NCBI GenBank assembly: GCA_013400155.1
Contig: VXBM01001557.1
Coordinates: 1 to 64,000, forward strand
From: Helopsaltes ochotensis
Lineage: Eukaryota; Chordata; Aves; Passeriformes; Locustellidae
Length of the DNA stretch: 64,000 nucleotides
Reading direction: 5' to 3'
Part shown: positions 1 to 11,588 of the stretch, one piece after another
Layout of the letters: each line of letters opens with the position of its first letter
Numbering within the stretch: position 1 is the stretch's first letter
Position numbers and translations under genes: made by a program
The notes under the pieces: generated by a model
The model's database searches: none
What the model was told of the DNA's origin: nothing
What the model saw: the letters and a program-made list of their open reading frames with translations, nothing else

Positions 1-590
1 TTCCCCTGGTCTCTCACATTGAACCCTCATTTTTGGCTGGCTTATATACAGTAAAACCTGCCCCAGGCCATGAGTTACCCAACATTTCTTTTATTCCTTC
101 CTCCCCTCCCCTTTAGTTCATCTTGTCTCCTTCCTTCATGTTAACAGCAGTTTGAAAACAAATAATATAGTTCAATCTTTTAGATTTCAGATGTAAGTCA
201 GTGTCTTTTCTTCCTCTGGGGAGGGTTTTTCTTTCCTGTTGGAATCTTGTTCATTCTTCTCCACCCTTTAGTTGATTGCTCTTATCTTCTTCGGTGATGT
301 CCCTTATCTCTGCTGATGTCCCTTATCATCTGTTAGTGGCTCTTTGGTCAATTTCACAGCAAGACCATTGTTTTCCAAATACAATGGTTGTTTAGATGCA
401 AATGACCCTCTGCTTCCAAAACTGACTGGTATGTGGTTTTTGAGGCAGTTTTTTTCTTTCAAAGGATTTCGCCATACTACCTCTTTCTCTCAGCAAAAAT
501 ATAGCTTGTTTTAAAAAAACCCTTATAACCCAGTCAACTAAAATACACCTATCTATTACAAAACACAAATTATTACACACATTTATAACA
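1..590 (-). mobile_element. LTR, minus orientation, cut by window edge
   Basis: Read on the minus strand, this block repeats the LTR at 1386-2162 at roughly 95% identity by eye. Its 5' end is the TGTTATAAATG terminus (catttataaca on the plus strand at 580-590). About the last 165-190 bases of the element lie left of the window, so its 3' end and target duplication cannot be seen. The U3 part holds three WGATAR motifs (plus-strand cttatc at 281-287, 303-309 and 322-328). Whether it is a solo LTR or the 5' LTR of a provirus running left is undecided. No retroviral reading frame is visible in the window next to it. Confidence 0.8.
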
Positions 591-1385
591 TTATTTGATA
601 TGGACGTGCTACATTAGAATGTCTGGTCAATTTAGACAGGCTGGAAAAGGAGAGGAAAGATTCCATGAGATCTTCTCACAAACATTCTATAAAATCATCT
701 GGCTGCAAACAAGAGGAAAATTACATCCAAGTAACTAAAACAAATTAGGACAGGTAAGAAATGGAACAGAAGAACTGAAAGCAGAGAAGTTAAAATTGAA
801 CTCAAAACTCCTTGAAGAACCTGTTTCAAATGGAAAAAATTTTTTTTTCGATATAAGTTATCTTATGATTTCAAATAAAGAGCAATATTTACCTCTTTTG
901 CCAGTATTTGTGAGAAGATCAGCAACAGGAGGCTCCCCAGTGTCACCAGCTTATCAGAGTTTACCCAAGACACTGTAAAGAACATTTTTTTCTAATGAAA
1001 GGTAATTTGCACCTGGTTTTTTTTTCTGTTTTCCTTTGAACTGGAAAATTCTGCAGTTTGTAATTTGCACTCAGGTTTTGGTGGCTGTTCTTCAACCAGA
1101 GATCATTTGCCAAATTCTCACTGCAATTCAGAAGTCATTAATCAATACAAGCAGACAATTTACTGGTAGAAATGTGCCAAAAATCTGTAAGTAAGTGTCT
1201 GGTTGCACCAACTTCAGCTGGCATGAGTGTCCGTCACTTTGATAGTTCTTTTAATTCCAAGGTATTAGGTGTTGTTCTTGCAAAAAGGAAGAAAACCGTG
1301 ACTTGGAGAAGTCTGAGGCACTTCTCCTGAGGCGTCACTACTCCCTGGGTAAGAGTTTAAAAAGCCCTTTTAAAAATGTTGACAC
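591..1385. other. unique spacer between inverted LTRs
   Basis: This is about 795 bases of AT-rich sequence between the two divergent LTR 5' ends. Only short open frames occur and none resembles a known protein. It does not look like retroviral internal sequence, so the two LTRs are probably separate insertions. The last four bases, ACAC at 1382-1385, form the left half of the target duplication of the right LTR. Confidence 0.6.
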
Positions 1386-2162
1386 TGTTATAAATGTGTG
1401 TAATAATTTGTGTTTTATATTTGATACGTGTATTTTAGTTGACTGTGTTATAAAGTTTTTTAAAACAAGCTATATTTTTGCTGAAAGAAAGAAAGAGGGA
1501 GTATGGCAAACTCCTTTGAAAGAAAAAAAAACTGCCTTAAAGACCACATACCAGTCAGTTTTGGAAGCAGAGGGTCATTTGCATTTAAACAACCATTGTA
1601 TTTGGAAAACAATGGTCTTGGTGGGAAATTGACCAAGGAGCCATTAACAGATGATAAGGGACATCATCAGAGATAAGGGACATCAACAGAGATAAGAGCC
1701 ATCACCGAAGAAGATAAGAGCAATCAACTAAAGGGTGGAGAAGAACGAACAAGATTCCAACAGGAAAGAAAAACCCTCCCCAGAGGAACAAAAGACACTG
1801 ACTTACATCTGAAATCTAAAAGATTGAACTATATTATTTGTTTTCAAACTGCTGTTAACATGAGGGAAGGAGACAAGATGAATTAAAGGGGAGGGGAGGA
1901 AGGAATAAAAGAAATGTTGGGTAACTCATGGCCTGGGGCAGGTTTTACTGTATGTAAGTAAGCCAAAAATGAGGTTTCGATGTGAGAGACCAGGGGAATC
2001 TCTGTGCGAGGCAGAGCTTGGGATCTCACCTGGCTTCTGACCCCGGGCTCAGAGCTGTACCTGATTGTGGCTATTTCTCACAACCCGAAATTCTGATTTT
2101 TGAAATTCCAATAAATTTATTTGTTTTTATTAATCCGGTTATTGACAATTTCATTTATAACA
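1386..2162 (+). mobile_element. complete solo LTR of an endogenous retrovirus
   Basis: This 777-base element starts TGTTATAAATG and ends CATTTATAACA, a perfect 11-base terminal inverted repeat. It is flanked on both sides by ACAC (1382-1385 and 2163-2166), a 4-base target duplication, so it is a solo LTR left by recombination. It has U3-like GATA repeats at 1652-1718, a TATA-like AATAAAAG near 1903 and an AATAAA poly(A) signal at about 2110. No gag, pol or env follows. The family cannot be named from this sequence alone. The second copy is at 1-590 in opposite orientation. Confidence 0.85.
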
Positions 2163-2166
2163 ACAC

Positions 2167-5100
2167 TGATAAAGGCAACACAGAAATGCAGGGTAGGTTG
2201 AGATCCCGTCTTGAAGCAGTGATAACCTAACTCTCCTCCTCATCACCCTGGTTTCTACTCATTTGTTGCCAATCCTACTTTTACACCACTGCAGAGTGGC
2301 ACCTTTTTGTAGTGTTTACGTTGGGCATAGGCAACATGAGTGTGCAAAGGCACACTGTGCTGAGACAAACCTTTCTCTAGCAGGTGCTTTCTAGACACCC
2401 TTCCAAATACTGGCAGTGAGTTATTCATCCACAGAGCCCCATGGCCTCTGATAATTCTTCTGTATGAAAAAAGAGCCAAAAACGGTCAAGGCTTTGCTTC
2501 TGACTACAGAAAAGTGAAGCCCACTTTCAGGCTGCATGAGGAGGGCACCTCGAGACACAGAGTGATTCCCTGAGATAAGGGATGTTTGTGAAGCTGCTCA
2601 GATTCTGGGGACAGAGCATCAGCAAAATATTGCTGAGATAAGGTGGAAAGTAAAAGGTGGACATAAAGATCTCATGATGGGCTCCTTTCAAAGCAGTTGC
2701 TGCTGCTGACAGTATCTGCAGTCCCTGGTGACATGAGATGATGCCATGAAGGGCCATACAAAGTGATGGATGCAGACTACCTACTTATCCATTCTGGAAT
2801 TTCTCTGTTATCTTGGGCTGTATTTCAGGAAGTGGTTGTTTGACGGCTAGAAGTGAGTCCACACAAAGGCTCATGAATTTATTCAGATGCAACTCCACCT
2901 CTGTTTGTGCAGAGATAAAACAGAGTTAAACTGAGACAGGCTCCCATGGGAGCTTGGCAATCATGATAAACACTCCCACTGAAATGACAATTCAGCTGCA
3001 TATAATCCATTTGTAAATTATGTCCCTGATTTTTTTCCCTCTGACCTGTAAGTGAATGTTTAGTATGAAGGAAATCAGTAGGAAAGGAATTTGAATTTTA
3101 AAATGTTTCAGGAGCAATTCAAGTTATTATTAAATACAACAAATACAACGGCCATAAGGTGGCAGCAGAGGATTTGTGGCGGTGCTTAGCACTGCATTAA
3201 CCAAGCGAAAATCGAATTCCTCCATTTCAGCAGTAAATTTGTAACGTGATCCCCAAAGGTCATAATGACTTCAGCCCATGAAGAGATCTGATGACACAGA
3301 GCAGATGACATAATGGAGGCCTCCGGGTGTAACTGTTTTTGTCTGAAAAAAATATTTACTGAAAGGGAGAGAAAAAAATATAAAACTAAAAGAAAGATGC
3401 AAATATAGACAGGAAACTTATTCTGCTAACAAAACCATACAACAGCAAAAAAATCCCCCTATTTTATTAGTACACTGGATATTAGGATTCTGCTAATCTC
3501 TCTAGTATTTTTCCAAGCAAAAATTTCACTGTTTTCAATAAAGCACTCTGTTAATTTTTATTAGGTGGCCTTCAGAGGAGAGTTTTACTGTGAGGAGTGA
3601 AGCCCCATCAGTTTATGTCAATAGAGAAACCAGTCACAGGTGTTTGAGCAAGACATGCAGAGAGATTTATTAAGTGTCTTCTCCTTGGCCAAGATCAGCA
3701 TTGCCAATGCAAGCCATAGAACATTGCCAAACTAAGCTCACGCTGGCAGCCACCTCTGCAGACTTATCCTTTGTCCTTACTTCAGGACAAGGCTTTTCAG
3801 AGAAATGCTGATCTGGGTACATGGTGAGTCAGGTAAAGCCTGGCCCCCCTCTCCCTCAGTGTCATGGAATGCTGAACCTATGACCTAAATTTCAATGTCA
3901 TCATTTCTGAATCACACTGGGGCATGGGAGGGAAGAAGGAAGCCTCATGCACTGGGTTCCTGCTCCTCAGGGTTCACAAAAGCAGGTTGTGTCTTCCAGG
4001 CATGTCTTTTACCACAGGTAAAAGTTGTACAGAGAAACAGAAAGAAGCAGCACACCAGCCTGCTTTACACAAGCAGTATTTATTGCAATTAGCAGCTGAG
4101 GATGGTTGCCCCAGCTTACATGTAACCAGAGAGATTTGGTCCCTGCCAGTTTCCTGAGCATCAGCATTCCCTGTTCTTGGAGGTGTGATCTGCCATCCAC
4201 CTCTCAGGGAAGGAAAGCTGACAGAGTACATTGGGAAGGTTATGCAGAAAGTTGCTAAGGTATAATATTAATACCAGAAGAAAAAATGAAGCAGTGCAGA
4301 GGGAAGACAATATATTTATATATATAAATACACATGCATTTTTAATATATATATATTTAGCTACCAATTGTCTTGAATAAACAAAACACTGCCCCAATTT
4401 CAATCCATCCTTGAACCAATTTTCTTTTTTTAATTTCATAATGTTTATAGCTTTCTTTTCTTCTTTGTTTAAATTTTTTTAGCTGTTTAGATACTTTTAG
4501 TTTCAAGCAGAAATGCAAAAGCAGCAGACAAGAGGTGGTTTTTTTGTGTGTGTGTGGTTTTTGTTTTTTGGTTTTGTTTTTTTTTTCTGCTGGATATTTT
4601 TAGTTTCACAGAAGCTGGTTGGAAAAAAAATCAAAACCAGAAAAACCAAGAGAATTTGAGGTCTTTTTATACAGTCATGAAAAGCAGCACACAAATGCAA
4701 GAACTCATCTGAAATGACTCCTTAAACACACCATTTGAGATTTATTTATTGTTCGTACAGGCAACAATACATACAAATTTTATGTATACAGTACAATACA
4801 GGCAAATTTTATGACAAAGTAATCAGAAGAGTGTACCAGAAGCAGATTGCTATCTGTGCAAGAGTATTTGCACACTTCTATCTTTACAAAATGATCCTAC
4901 TGTGATGCATATTTAATGTGATTATGCTACATGAAAATATTGAACTTTCCCACTAACTGGAACAGGAGAGAGGTATCCTTCCTTCTTCACAGTGAGCATC
5001 CCAGGATTAGATCCATCACTTTTACACACATTTTGACATTCTGATTCCATAATCCTCCTGTATTTTGCAGAAGGGGATAAGAGATCTAGTGATGTTTCTA

Positions 5101-5215
5101 AGGCATGCAGTAGTTTTCTTGAAACTAATCACCATTTTTTCACCTATTGTGTGCTAGGGATTCAGGTAGAAGGAAGTAAGACAGAGTCTTCTGGTGAAGC
5201 TCAAAATACCACAAA
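2167..5215. other. intergenic, no gene recognised
   Basis: This lies downstream of the osteocalcin-like gene. Only short unrelated open frames are present. A TA-rich tract sits at about 4312-4362 and T/G-rich low-complexity sequence at about 4540-4590. In mammals ART4 follows MGP on this side, but no ART4-like exon was recognised here. Confidence 0.5.
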
Positions 5216-5233
5216 AGATGTCTGAAGAGAGAC

Positions 5234-5239
5234 TTTATT
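5234..5239 (-). promoter_or_regulatory. poly(A) signal of osteocalcin-like gene
   Basis: Minus-strand AATAAA about 195 bases after the stop codon. It is the first canonical hexamer downstream of the coding end and predicts a short 3' UTR ending near 5215. Confidence 0.6.
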
Positions 5240-5432
5240 GATGAAAGGAAGAAAGCTAATGGAAGCTCAACAAGTGGGATAATCCCTGTCTTGGTGTTCC
5301 AGCTAGTTAGGGAAACAATGGAAGAAGATGCCAGTCCAGATGCTTTCCTTCCCTCCTTCCCAACCACAACCTTTTTTCTCCTGTGAGGTTTGGAGTGTTC
5401 CAAGCCAAAGGAGTTGAGAGACCTTCCCATCC

Positions 5433-8400
5433 TCAGTATCTCCCAAAGAAGCGGTTGTAGGCCAAGGCAAATCCTACTTGGTCGGAGAGATAGTCACAGG
5501 GGGGGTAGTTTTCACAGCGCTCATGCATCTGCTCCATCGGACTTTTGTAATACTCAAAGTACCTGGAGTAGGCAAAGACAGAGATGCCATTCTTCAGTTT
5601 CAGCCAATGCAGTTGGAGACAATTCACCCACCTGGCACTGACATGAAAGCAGTGATCCTCCAGGGTGACCCAACAGAGGACTGGTCATGCTTAGTTAAAC
5701 CTCTGTTTACACAGGGATAGGCTACTTAATCAATGCTGGGAAATATGGGATTGAACTCAAATTAATTGCTCTCGAGTTTTTATCAGCAAGGGATACCACA
5801 GAAGCTGTAAGGATTTGGGTTTCGTATTTTGTCTTCAATCTCATTCCTCAACTATCCATGATTTTTTTGTTTTGTTTTGTTATTTATTTAGTTATATATT
5901 TATTTTATTATTTCCTGCTTACCTTTCTTTTTGCCCACTAGCCATTACTTTCCTTTAGCTTAAACACTTTTCTCTAACTATCCTCACTTTTGTTGTAGAC
6001 AGGAGCACTATCCCCATGTAGCTTTTTGTTGTTGTTGCTTGTTTGTTTGTTTGGTTGGTTTTTTGCCAGGCTAAGAAAACCCAAATTTTTTAGTCTCAGC
6101 TGTACACCTTGGATGTCATTCTCAGTTCCTCTTCAGGATTTTTGATCTTTCCTGAAGACTGTACACACTACCACAAAAATCCCACCTGTATCTCATGAAT
6201 TTTTACTATTTTTCTGTATTGGAAGGAGTAGCTTAACAACCTCTTCCAGGAAATATATGAAGAGCATCCTTGCATCACCTGAAATTTCTCAAATAGCTAG
6301 GATTTCTCCAAATCTTTGTGTCTACTTTCTGCACAAGTAAATGTATGTTCTACAGCTTCAGAAAGAACATCCAATCTGGTCTAGCCTTATTCTTGCAGCA
6401 AAGCTCTCCTTTCTTTGTGGGAAACCAGAGGCAATGACCAAGGCTCCATGACTCTTATTATCCTAAAAATTGATTCTGATGATCCAGTAGGTTGGAGCAG
6501 CTTTTAATTTGTATCCCACAGTCTCCATGTCTAGCACAGTTAGTGCTGTCTTTCTCCCTGGGAGGAATACTAGAGTCCAGCTATGAGCCTTCAAATGAGT
6601 CTTAATGAGAAAATAACTATTTTTCCATCACTAAATGTTTCTTACAGCCTGTTTCCTTCAATACAAAAATGAAGGCAATAACATAGCTGTAAAGCAAAAT
6701 AATGCCTTGTCGTGCCCTATGGCCTTCCCACCCCCTCTTCAGAACAGGTCCAGAGTTCAGCTCTCAGCCCAGCTCCTGAGTTGTTACCATTCATAAGGGC
6801 TGGACCTCTTCTTCCTCTTCACAAAGGCATTGGCAACTTCTTTTTTAATCTTTATGCCTGCCAAGAGAGAATACAGCGGGTTAGAGATGCAGCACTGGAA
6901 CATACAGACCAGTCTAACCTCTGAAAATAAGAATCTACTTTCTTCACAAATGACTGCCACAAGAGATCCTAATGGTCCGTTCATCTCTCCCCATCCCACT
7001 ATTCACTCAAAACTCCCTCCTCACTGCAGCTTTCACATATCCATGAAGCAAGGACTTTTTTCTGTTGTAAACTCCATTTTCTTATCACACAGCATAATCT
7101 GACTGTAGCAAATGTGCAGAAGGCATAAAATATGAATAAGAAGAAAACTAGGAGAATGGCACCCTCTCTCCCTCGCCTGCTTAATTTTAGAGTTTTGGCT
7201 TCTTTTCTGTGTCTTGACTCAGACTGAGAATGATGTGAGAGAACAACCAGAAGACCTTAAAGCACCTCCAATGAGCCATGAGCAACATGCAGCACACAGA
7301 AATACCAATGCTCCCATGTACAGAGTTCTGTGAAAGGTGAAGAGTATAAAATAGTGAGAGTAAACATCACTCAGTGAGAAATACACCCAAGATGTGCAAA
7401 GATCCCGGCATTCAGGACCTGGAGAACATAAGAGGTGTTTCAGCCACGAGAGCATTTGCCCCTGCTCTCCACTGCACAGTTGGTTCTTTGCTCTCTTGAT
7501 TTGTCATTGTGCAAACACCATGGTGCTGTAAAGGACCCCACAAACACCAGGTACAGACACTTCCCAGCCTGAGCCAGGACTCAGCACAGCACAACCTCGC
7601 TCCGTGGTATGGTCCCACAACAGCAGAGGTGTGCACACGTGCTGGCACAGCAGCAACCCAGGTAACTGCACACCAACACACATTTCAGCATGGAAACTGT
7701 GGCTCTCTCTGGGGAAAAAGATTCGAGGAGCTCTGCCTGTGGGGAGATGGTGGGATTTGTCCCTTCCTTCATCATCATGGAATGTTTGGGTATGTTTCTC
7801 TTCGGAGGTGAGAGAAAACTGAGGTTAATCTGGATCAAAATACTGACTACACAGAAATTGCCAGTTAATGAGCTGTCAGAAACTACCACCTTTCCCTGAA
7901 CAGTCTTCACATCTTTTTTTTCTCTTTCCCAATCTGTGTTTGTATTGGCTCACTGGAAAAATACCAGCTTTCATGCTTCTCAGCAGCAATGTTATCCTTT
8001 AAAGTGCAAGAAAGGAAAGACGAGAGAACAAAAAGCATTTTCTGTATGGATTTCTGCCAGGACCAGCTTGCTGCAAAAGCTGTGAACAACCCAAGGTGTG
8101 CAAATCCCAGCATCCCAGGTGACCTGACAGGAGGGACTGCAGCCAAGGAAGCTGCTCTCTTTCAGGGTTTCCTTGTTGCAGGATTTGGCAGGGATGTCAC
8201 AACCCATTGATATGGGCAGTTGCTGCTCTCAGAACAGCCTGGGGATGCAGCAGTCACTCTGGGCAGGTCTCTGGTCACAAGCCAGGTCACAAGCCAGGAG
8301 ACAAACCAGGTCATAAACTAGGTCAGAGCAGGGACACTCCACCAACACAGCCCTGTTTCACAGAAGGCAGATGCATCCAGCTGCTAACAACCTGCATCAC

Positions 8401-9278
8401 TTATGCCTTGCCAGGGCACTGCTCAGCCTCTGGCAGCAGCAGACCCCAGGCAATGCCAGCCTTGCTGATTCAGGGACACTGGCTGCCCTCGTGTCACCTG
8501 CTCACCCATGAAGGGCTCTGAGCGCTGCACATGCTCCTGCACCTCAGGGACCGCAGACTTAGGGACCAAAAAGGGAAGAGTTGGAGAGGGACTCAGCATG
8601 ATTCTTGTTCAGCCCTTGAACCTATCAAAGGGAAGAAAGAAGGCAGATGCAGGAGAATGGAGCTGAGCATCAGTCAGAATGATATACTCACTGTCAGCGC
8701 TGAGAGATCCTGAGGGCTCTTTGGGGTCTGGAAGACAGACAGACAGACAGTGCTTGTGAGTCCTTCTCTGCTTGTGAGTCATCCTCTTCTGTAACTGAAT
8801 CCCACCACTGACTGGCCAAATCCAGCTCCCCCTCTTACATAGAAGGTCTATTTCTCCCAAAATGGTTTTATTACCACCCACCATTTAGAGAGAGACAAAA
8901 TGATAAAACAGTTGAAATCTTAAACATACTAAAATGTTCAAATTCTCTGCTCCAATTCAGTGTGCAACTGAGGTGGGGGTGAGTGGGTGTTGACTAGTGG
9001 AAGAAAATGCCCAGCAAAAGATGGAGGTCTCTGTTCCCAAGCCCTCATCTGTGATTCTCTCTCCAACAGAGGTCTGAAGTCGTGCAATTACTGGTGGTGC
9101 ATCTCCTCCCCCCCCAAAGCTCTGTGTCTCTCCCAGACTGAAGGGAGGCTAACAGCAAACTGCAGGGTTCAGCAGTGCTCTGAGAGCCTTCCTGAGAAGA
9201 TCTCCCCTTACCTTTCTCACAACAGCAAAGTGCTGCCAGGGCCAGAGTCACAATCAGCAGTGCCAGCACACTCCTCAT
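5433..9278 (-). CDS. BGLAP-like: osteocalcin-like Gla protein (bone Gla protein family)
   Basis: This is a secreted vitamin-K-dependent protein predicted to bind calcium and hydroxyapatite. Coding exons are 9212-9278, 8692-8727, 6788-6857 and 5433-5562 (67+36+70+130 nt = 100 aa; phases 1,1,2), all with GT-AG ends. Residues 1-20 form a hydrophobic signal peptide (MRSVLALLIVTLALAALC). Exons 2-3 encode the propeptide, which ends in the furin-type site KRKKR at 48-52. The mature part is residues 53-100. The predicted Gla residues E68, E72 and E75, the disulfide pair C74/C80 and D81 match osteocalcin Gla17/21/24, Cys23/29 and Asp30, and the tail AYNRFFGRY matches the family AYRRFYG end. Length equals human osteocalcin (100 aa). 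The -16 Phe of the carboxylase recognition site is replaced by Lys (K37), while Ala -10 (A43) is kept. It sits 4.5 kb from MGP in the same orientation, whereas canonical BGLAP is unlinked to MGP in mammals. It is therefore probably a paralogue, perhaps the osteocalcin form called OC3; that name is inference. An alternative donor at 6805 would give a 94-aa form. Confidence 0.82.
8273..8320. repeat. 12-base tandem repeat, 4 copies
   Basis: Four imperfect copies of ggtcacaagcca lie in intron 2 of the osteocalcin-like gene. The first two copies are identical and the last two are diverged. Confidence 0.75.
8733..8750. repeat. (AGAC)n microsatellite at a splice acceptor
   Basis: On the minus strand this reads (CTGT)n and forms the pyrimidine tract just before the exon 2 acceptor (ttccag at 8728-8733) of the osteocalcin-like gene. 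Confidence 0.8.
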
Positions 9279-9364
9279 GTCTTCTTTGGCTGCACTGGTC
9301 TTCCTAACCTCAGAGCTTTCCTGGAGGTTATTGAAGTTCTCCGGGGCTTGTTTGTGGGCAGCAG

Positions 9365-9370
9365 TTTATA
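9365..9370 (-). promoter_or_regulatory. TATA box of osteocalcin-like gene
   Basis: Minus-strand TATAAA within GGATATAAACTG, about 90 bases upstream of the ATG at 9278. It predicts transcription start near 9335-9340 and a 5' UTR of about 60 bases. Osteocalcin genes usually have a TATA promoter. Confidence 0.6.
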
Positions 9371-10110
9371 TCCTGTGATTTCTTGGAGAGATGAGGGATC
9401 TGGCTTGTGTTCCTGTGTCTGTGCTCCAAAACAAAACCCGTCCTTAGAGCCAGGACATATTGGGTCCTGGCAGTCATTTTGGCATCCATCTCATGACTCA
9501 GGGCATTTCCAGAAGATTTTATCTGAGGTTTTGAATGGAGCTGTTGAAGAAAAACAACTGGATTTTAAAAATCATTTTTCTTACAAACTTGAAAGTCATT
9601 CAGTCATGCTGGAAAGCCAGGGGAAGGACCAGCACACACCGAAGTAGAGCAATTCTTTTCACATGATGGGGTTCTTTCATGTGAAATTTCTCAAATGAGA
9701 CTGAACACAATGGTGACCTTTTCCTCCACCCAACCTTGACTCATTATGCTGAGGGTAAAGAAAACTGTAAATCAGGGCACAGGGCAAACACAATAGTTTT
9801 TCAGACAGTTTCCCCAAATCACTTGGGAGAGATGGGATTTTTATACTTTTAGGAACTTTGGAAGTTAGTTTGAGGGAGGATCTTTATATTTTCCTCCTGG
9901 AAATCTTCATAATTTAGAAGCTTTATTTTGGCTTCTCTTATCTAAAAGTCAAATGAACATATAGACTCCAAAAGTATTTTATTCTTCAGGATCCGAGTGG
10001 CTAAAGTTACTTGGTATGACAAGAGCCTTGCATGGACTATGTGTCAATAACCCCACACTCCCCAAACCGACTATCCAAGTTACCAAAGGCACAACCCGCA
10101 AACAGCATAG

Positions 10111-10470
10111 GAACCACAGAATCACAGAATAAGCTGAGTTGGAAGGGTCCCACAAGTATCATCAAGTCCAGCTCCTGACTTTGCACAGGACACCTCAAGA
10201 GTCATATCTTGTGCCTGAGTGCATTGTCCAAATGCTCCTTGAGCTCTGTCAGGCTGGTGCTGAGACCACTTCCCTGGGGAGCCTCTTCCAGTGCCCAGCC
10301 ACCCTCTGGGTGAAGAACCTGTTCCTAATATTAAACCTAAACCTCCCCTGACACAGTTCCAGCTATTCCCTTGGGTACTATCACTGATCACCGGAGAGAA
10401 GAGAGTGGTGCTGCCCCTCCATTGCCCCTTAGGAGGATGTTGTACATTGCAATGAGGTCTCCTCCTGACC
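10111..10470 (-). mobile_element. CR1 LINE 3' fragment
   Basis: The plus strand begins with cacagaatcacagaat followed by ttggaagggtccca. This is the reverse complement of the typical bird CR1 3' end with its ATTCTGTGA-type tail. The body (ccacttccctggggagcc, gtgaagaacctgttcctaat) is characteristic CR1 sequence. It is 5'-truncated, as most CR1 copies are, and its open frames are incidental. Confidence 0.85.
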
Positions 10471-11588
10471 AAGTGACCAAGTTTTGGTAGTTGTTGCTTT
10501 TACTTTTTTAAATCAAATGTGCTCATTCTTTCTGGTAGCAGAGACATAATATTCCTCCACCTCATATCCAGTCTTCTTCAGACCCATGTGCGGGGTTACA
10601 GAAGTAAAGTTTAGGAGGCTCCCAAGGAAAATTAGAGCCATTGGGGATTTTCCCAATTCTTAGAAACACTGTCTTTTAGCTTAGAGAATTTTCAGGATTA
10701 AAATAAACCCCAACTTTTGCTTCTGGTAACTTTTCTACAGTCCAGGAAAGCTGAATATATATACTAATGACATCCAGCAAAAGGTCATGTATATATTATT
10801 CCAGCAAAAAGCAACAGTTAAAAAGTAAATAAACATCTAAAAATAATAGGTGTTCTAGGAAAGTTATGCTTCCAGATGAATACTTGAAATAATATAAATA
10901 TATAAATGTACAGTTCTAGTAATCCAAACAGCTTTATTTATCCTCCCATCTTTTCCCAAGCTTTCTAACCAGCATGTTGTCTCTTAAATCTGTTTGGTTG
11001 TTGCTTACACTAATGAAATTCCACAGAAATCTCTGGTATTATTCATTATTTATACTGGTTAACTGGGGATTGGAATCACTGGATATTTCTGGACACAGAC
11101 CCAGACAGCACTAGACTTTGTGTCTTCTGTTATGGTGGTGCACAGTGTCAAGTGAAACCCAGACACTGAAGACTTGTTGATTTTAGCATATGTGAGTTTG
11201 CTCCAGTTGGTGATCATAAGATTCACCTACTTGAGAACATAGAGAACAAGTGTGTGTGAATATACCTAATCTGTACAGGCTTTTTCCTTAAAATTATTTC
11301 TCTCTCACTTTTTCCTCTGGACAAAACTTTAGCAACTGTTGGGGTGGAGTTTCCTATCAAAAGTGTTTTCAATAAATAAATCACATTTTTTTCCAAAATT
11401 CAGTTTCAAAGCTGGCAAAACCTTGAAGCATGTTTTGGAAGAAGATGCATGTTTCTAATGGGCCAGGTAGATTTAGCTCCAGACTTAATTTCACAGATTA
11501 GTCAGCAATTTAATACTTTATACATCAGAGACTTTGGTTGCATGCCATGAATCTTTCCAACTTCTATAATTTGCAGGTGCCTCTGGTA

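Noticed and set aside
2167..5215. Search for ART4 downstream of the Gla genes
   Set aside because: No ADP-ribosyltransferase motif or exon was recognised in the available bases.
6801..6806. Proximal donor ag|gtccag for exon 3 of the osteocalcin-like gene
   Set aside because: It is in frame but weak. The donor at 6787 (gtaaca) gives a 70-bp exon and the 100-aa family length, so it was preferred.
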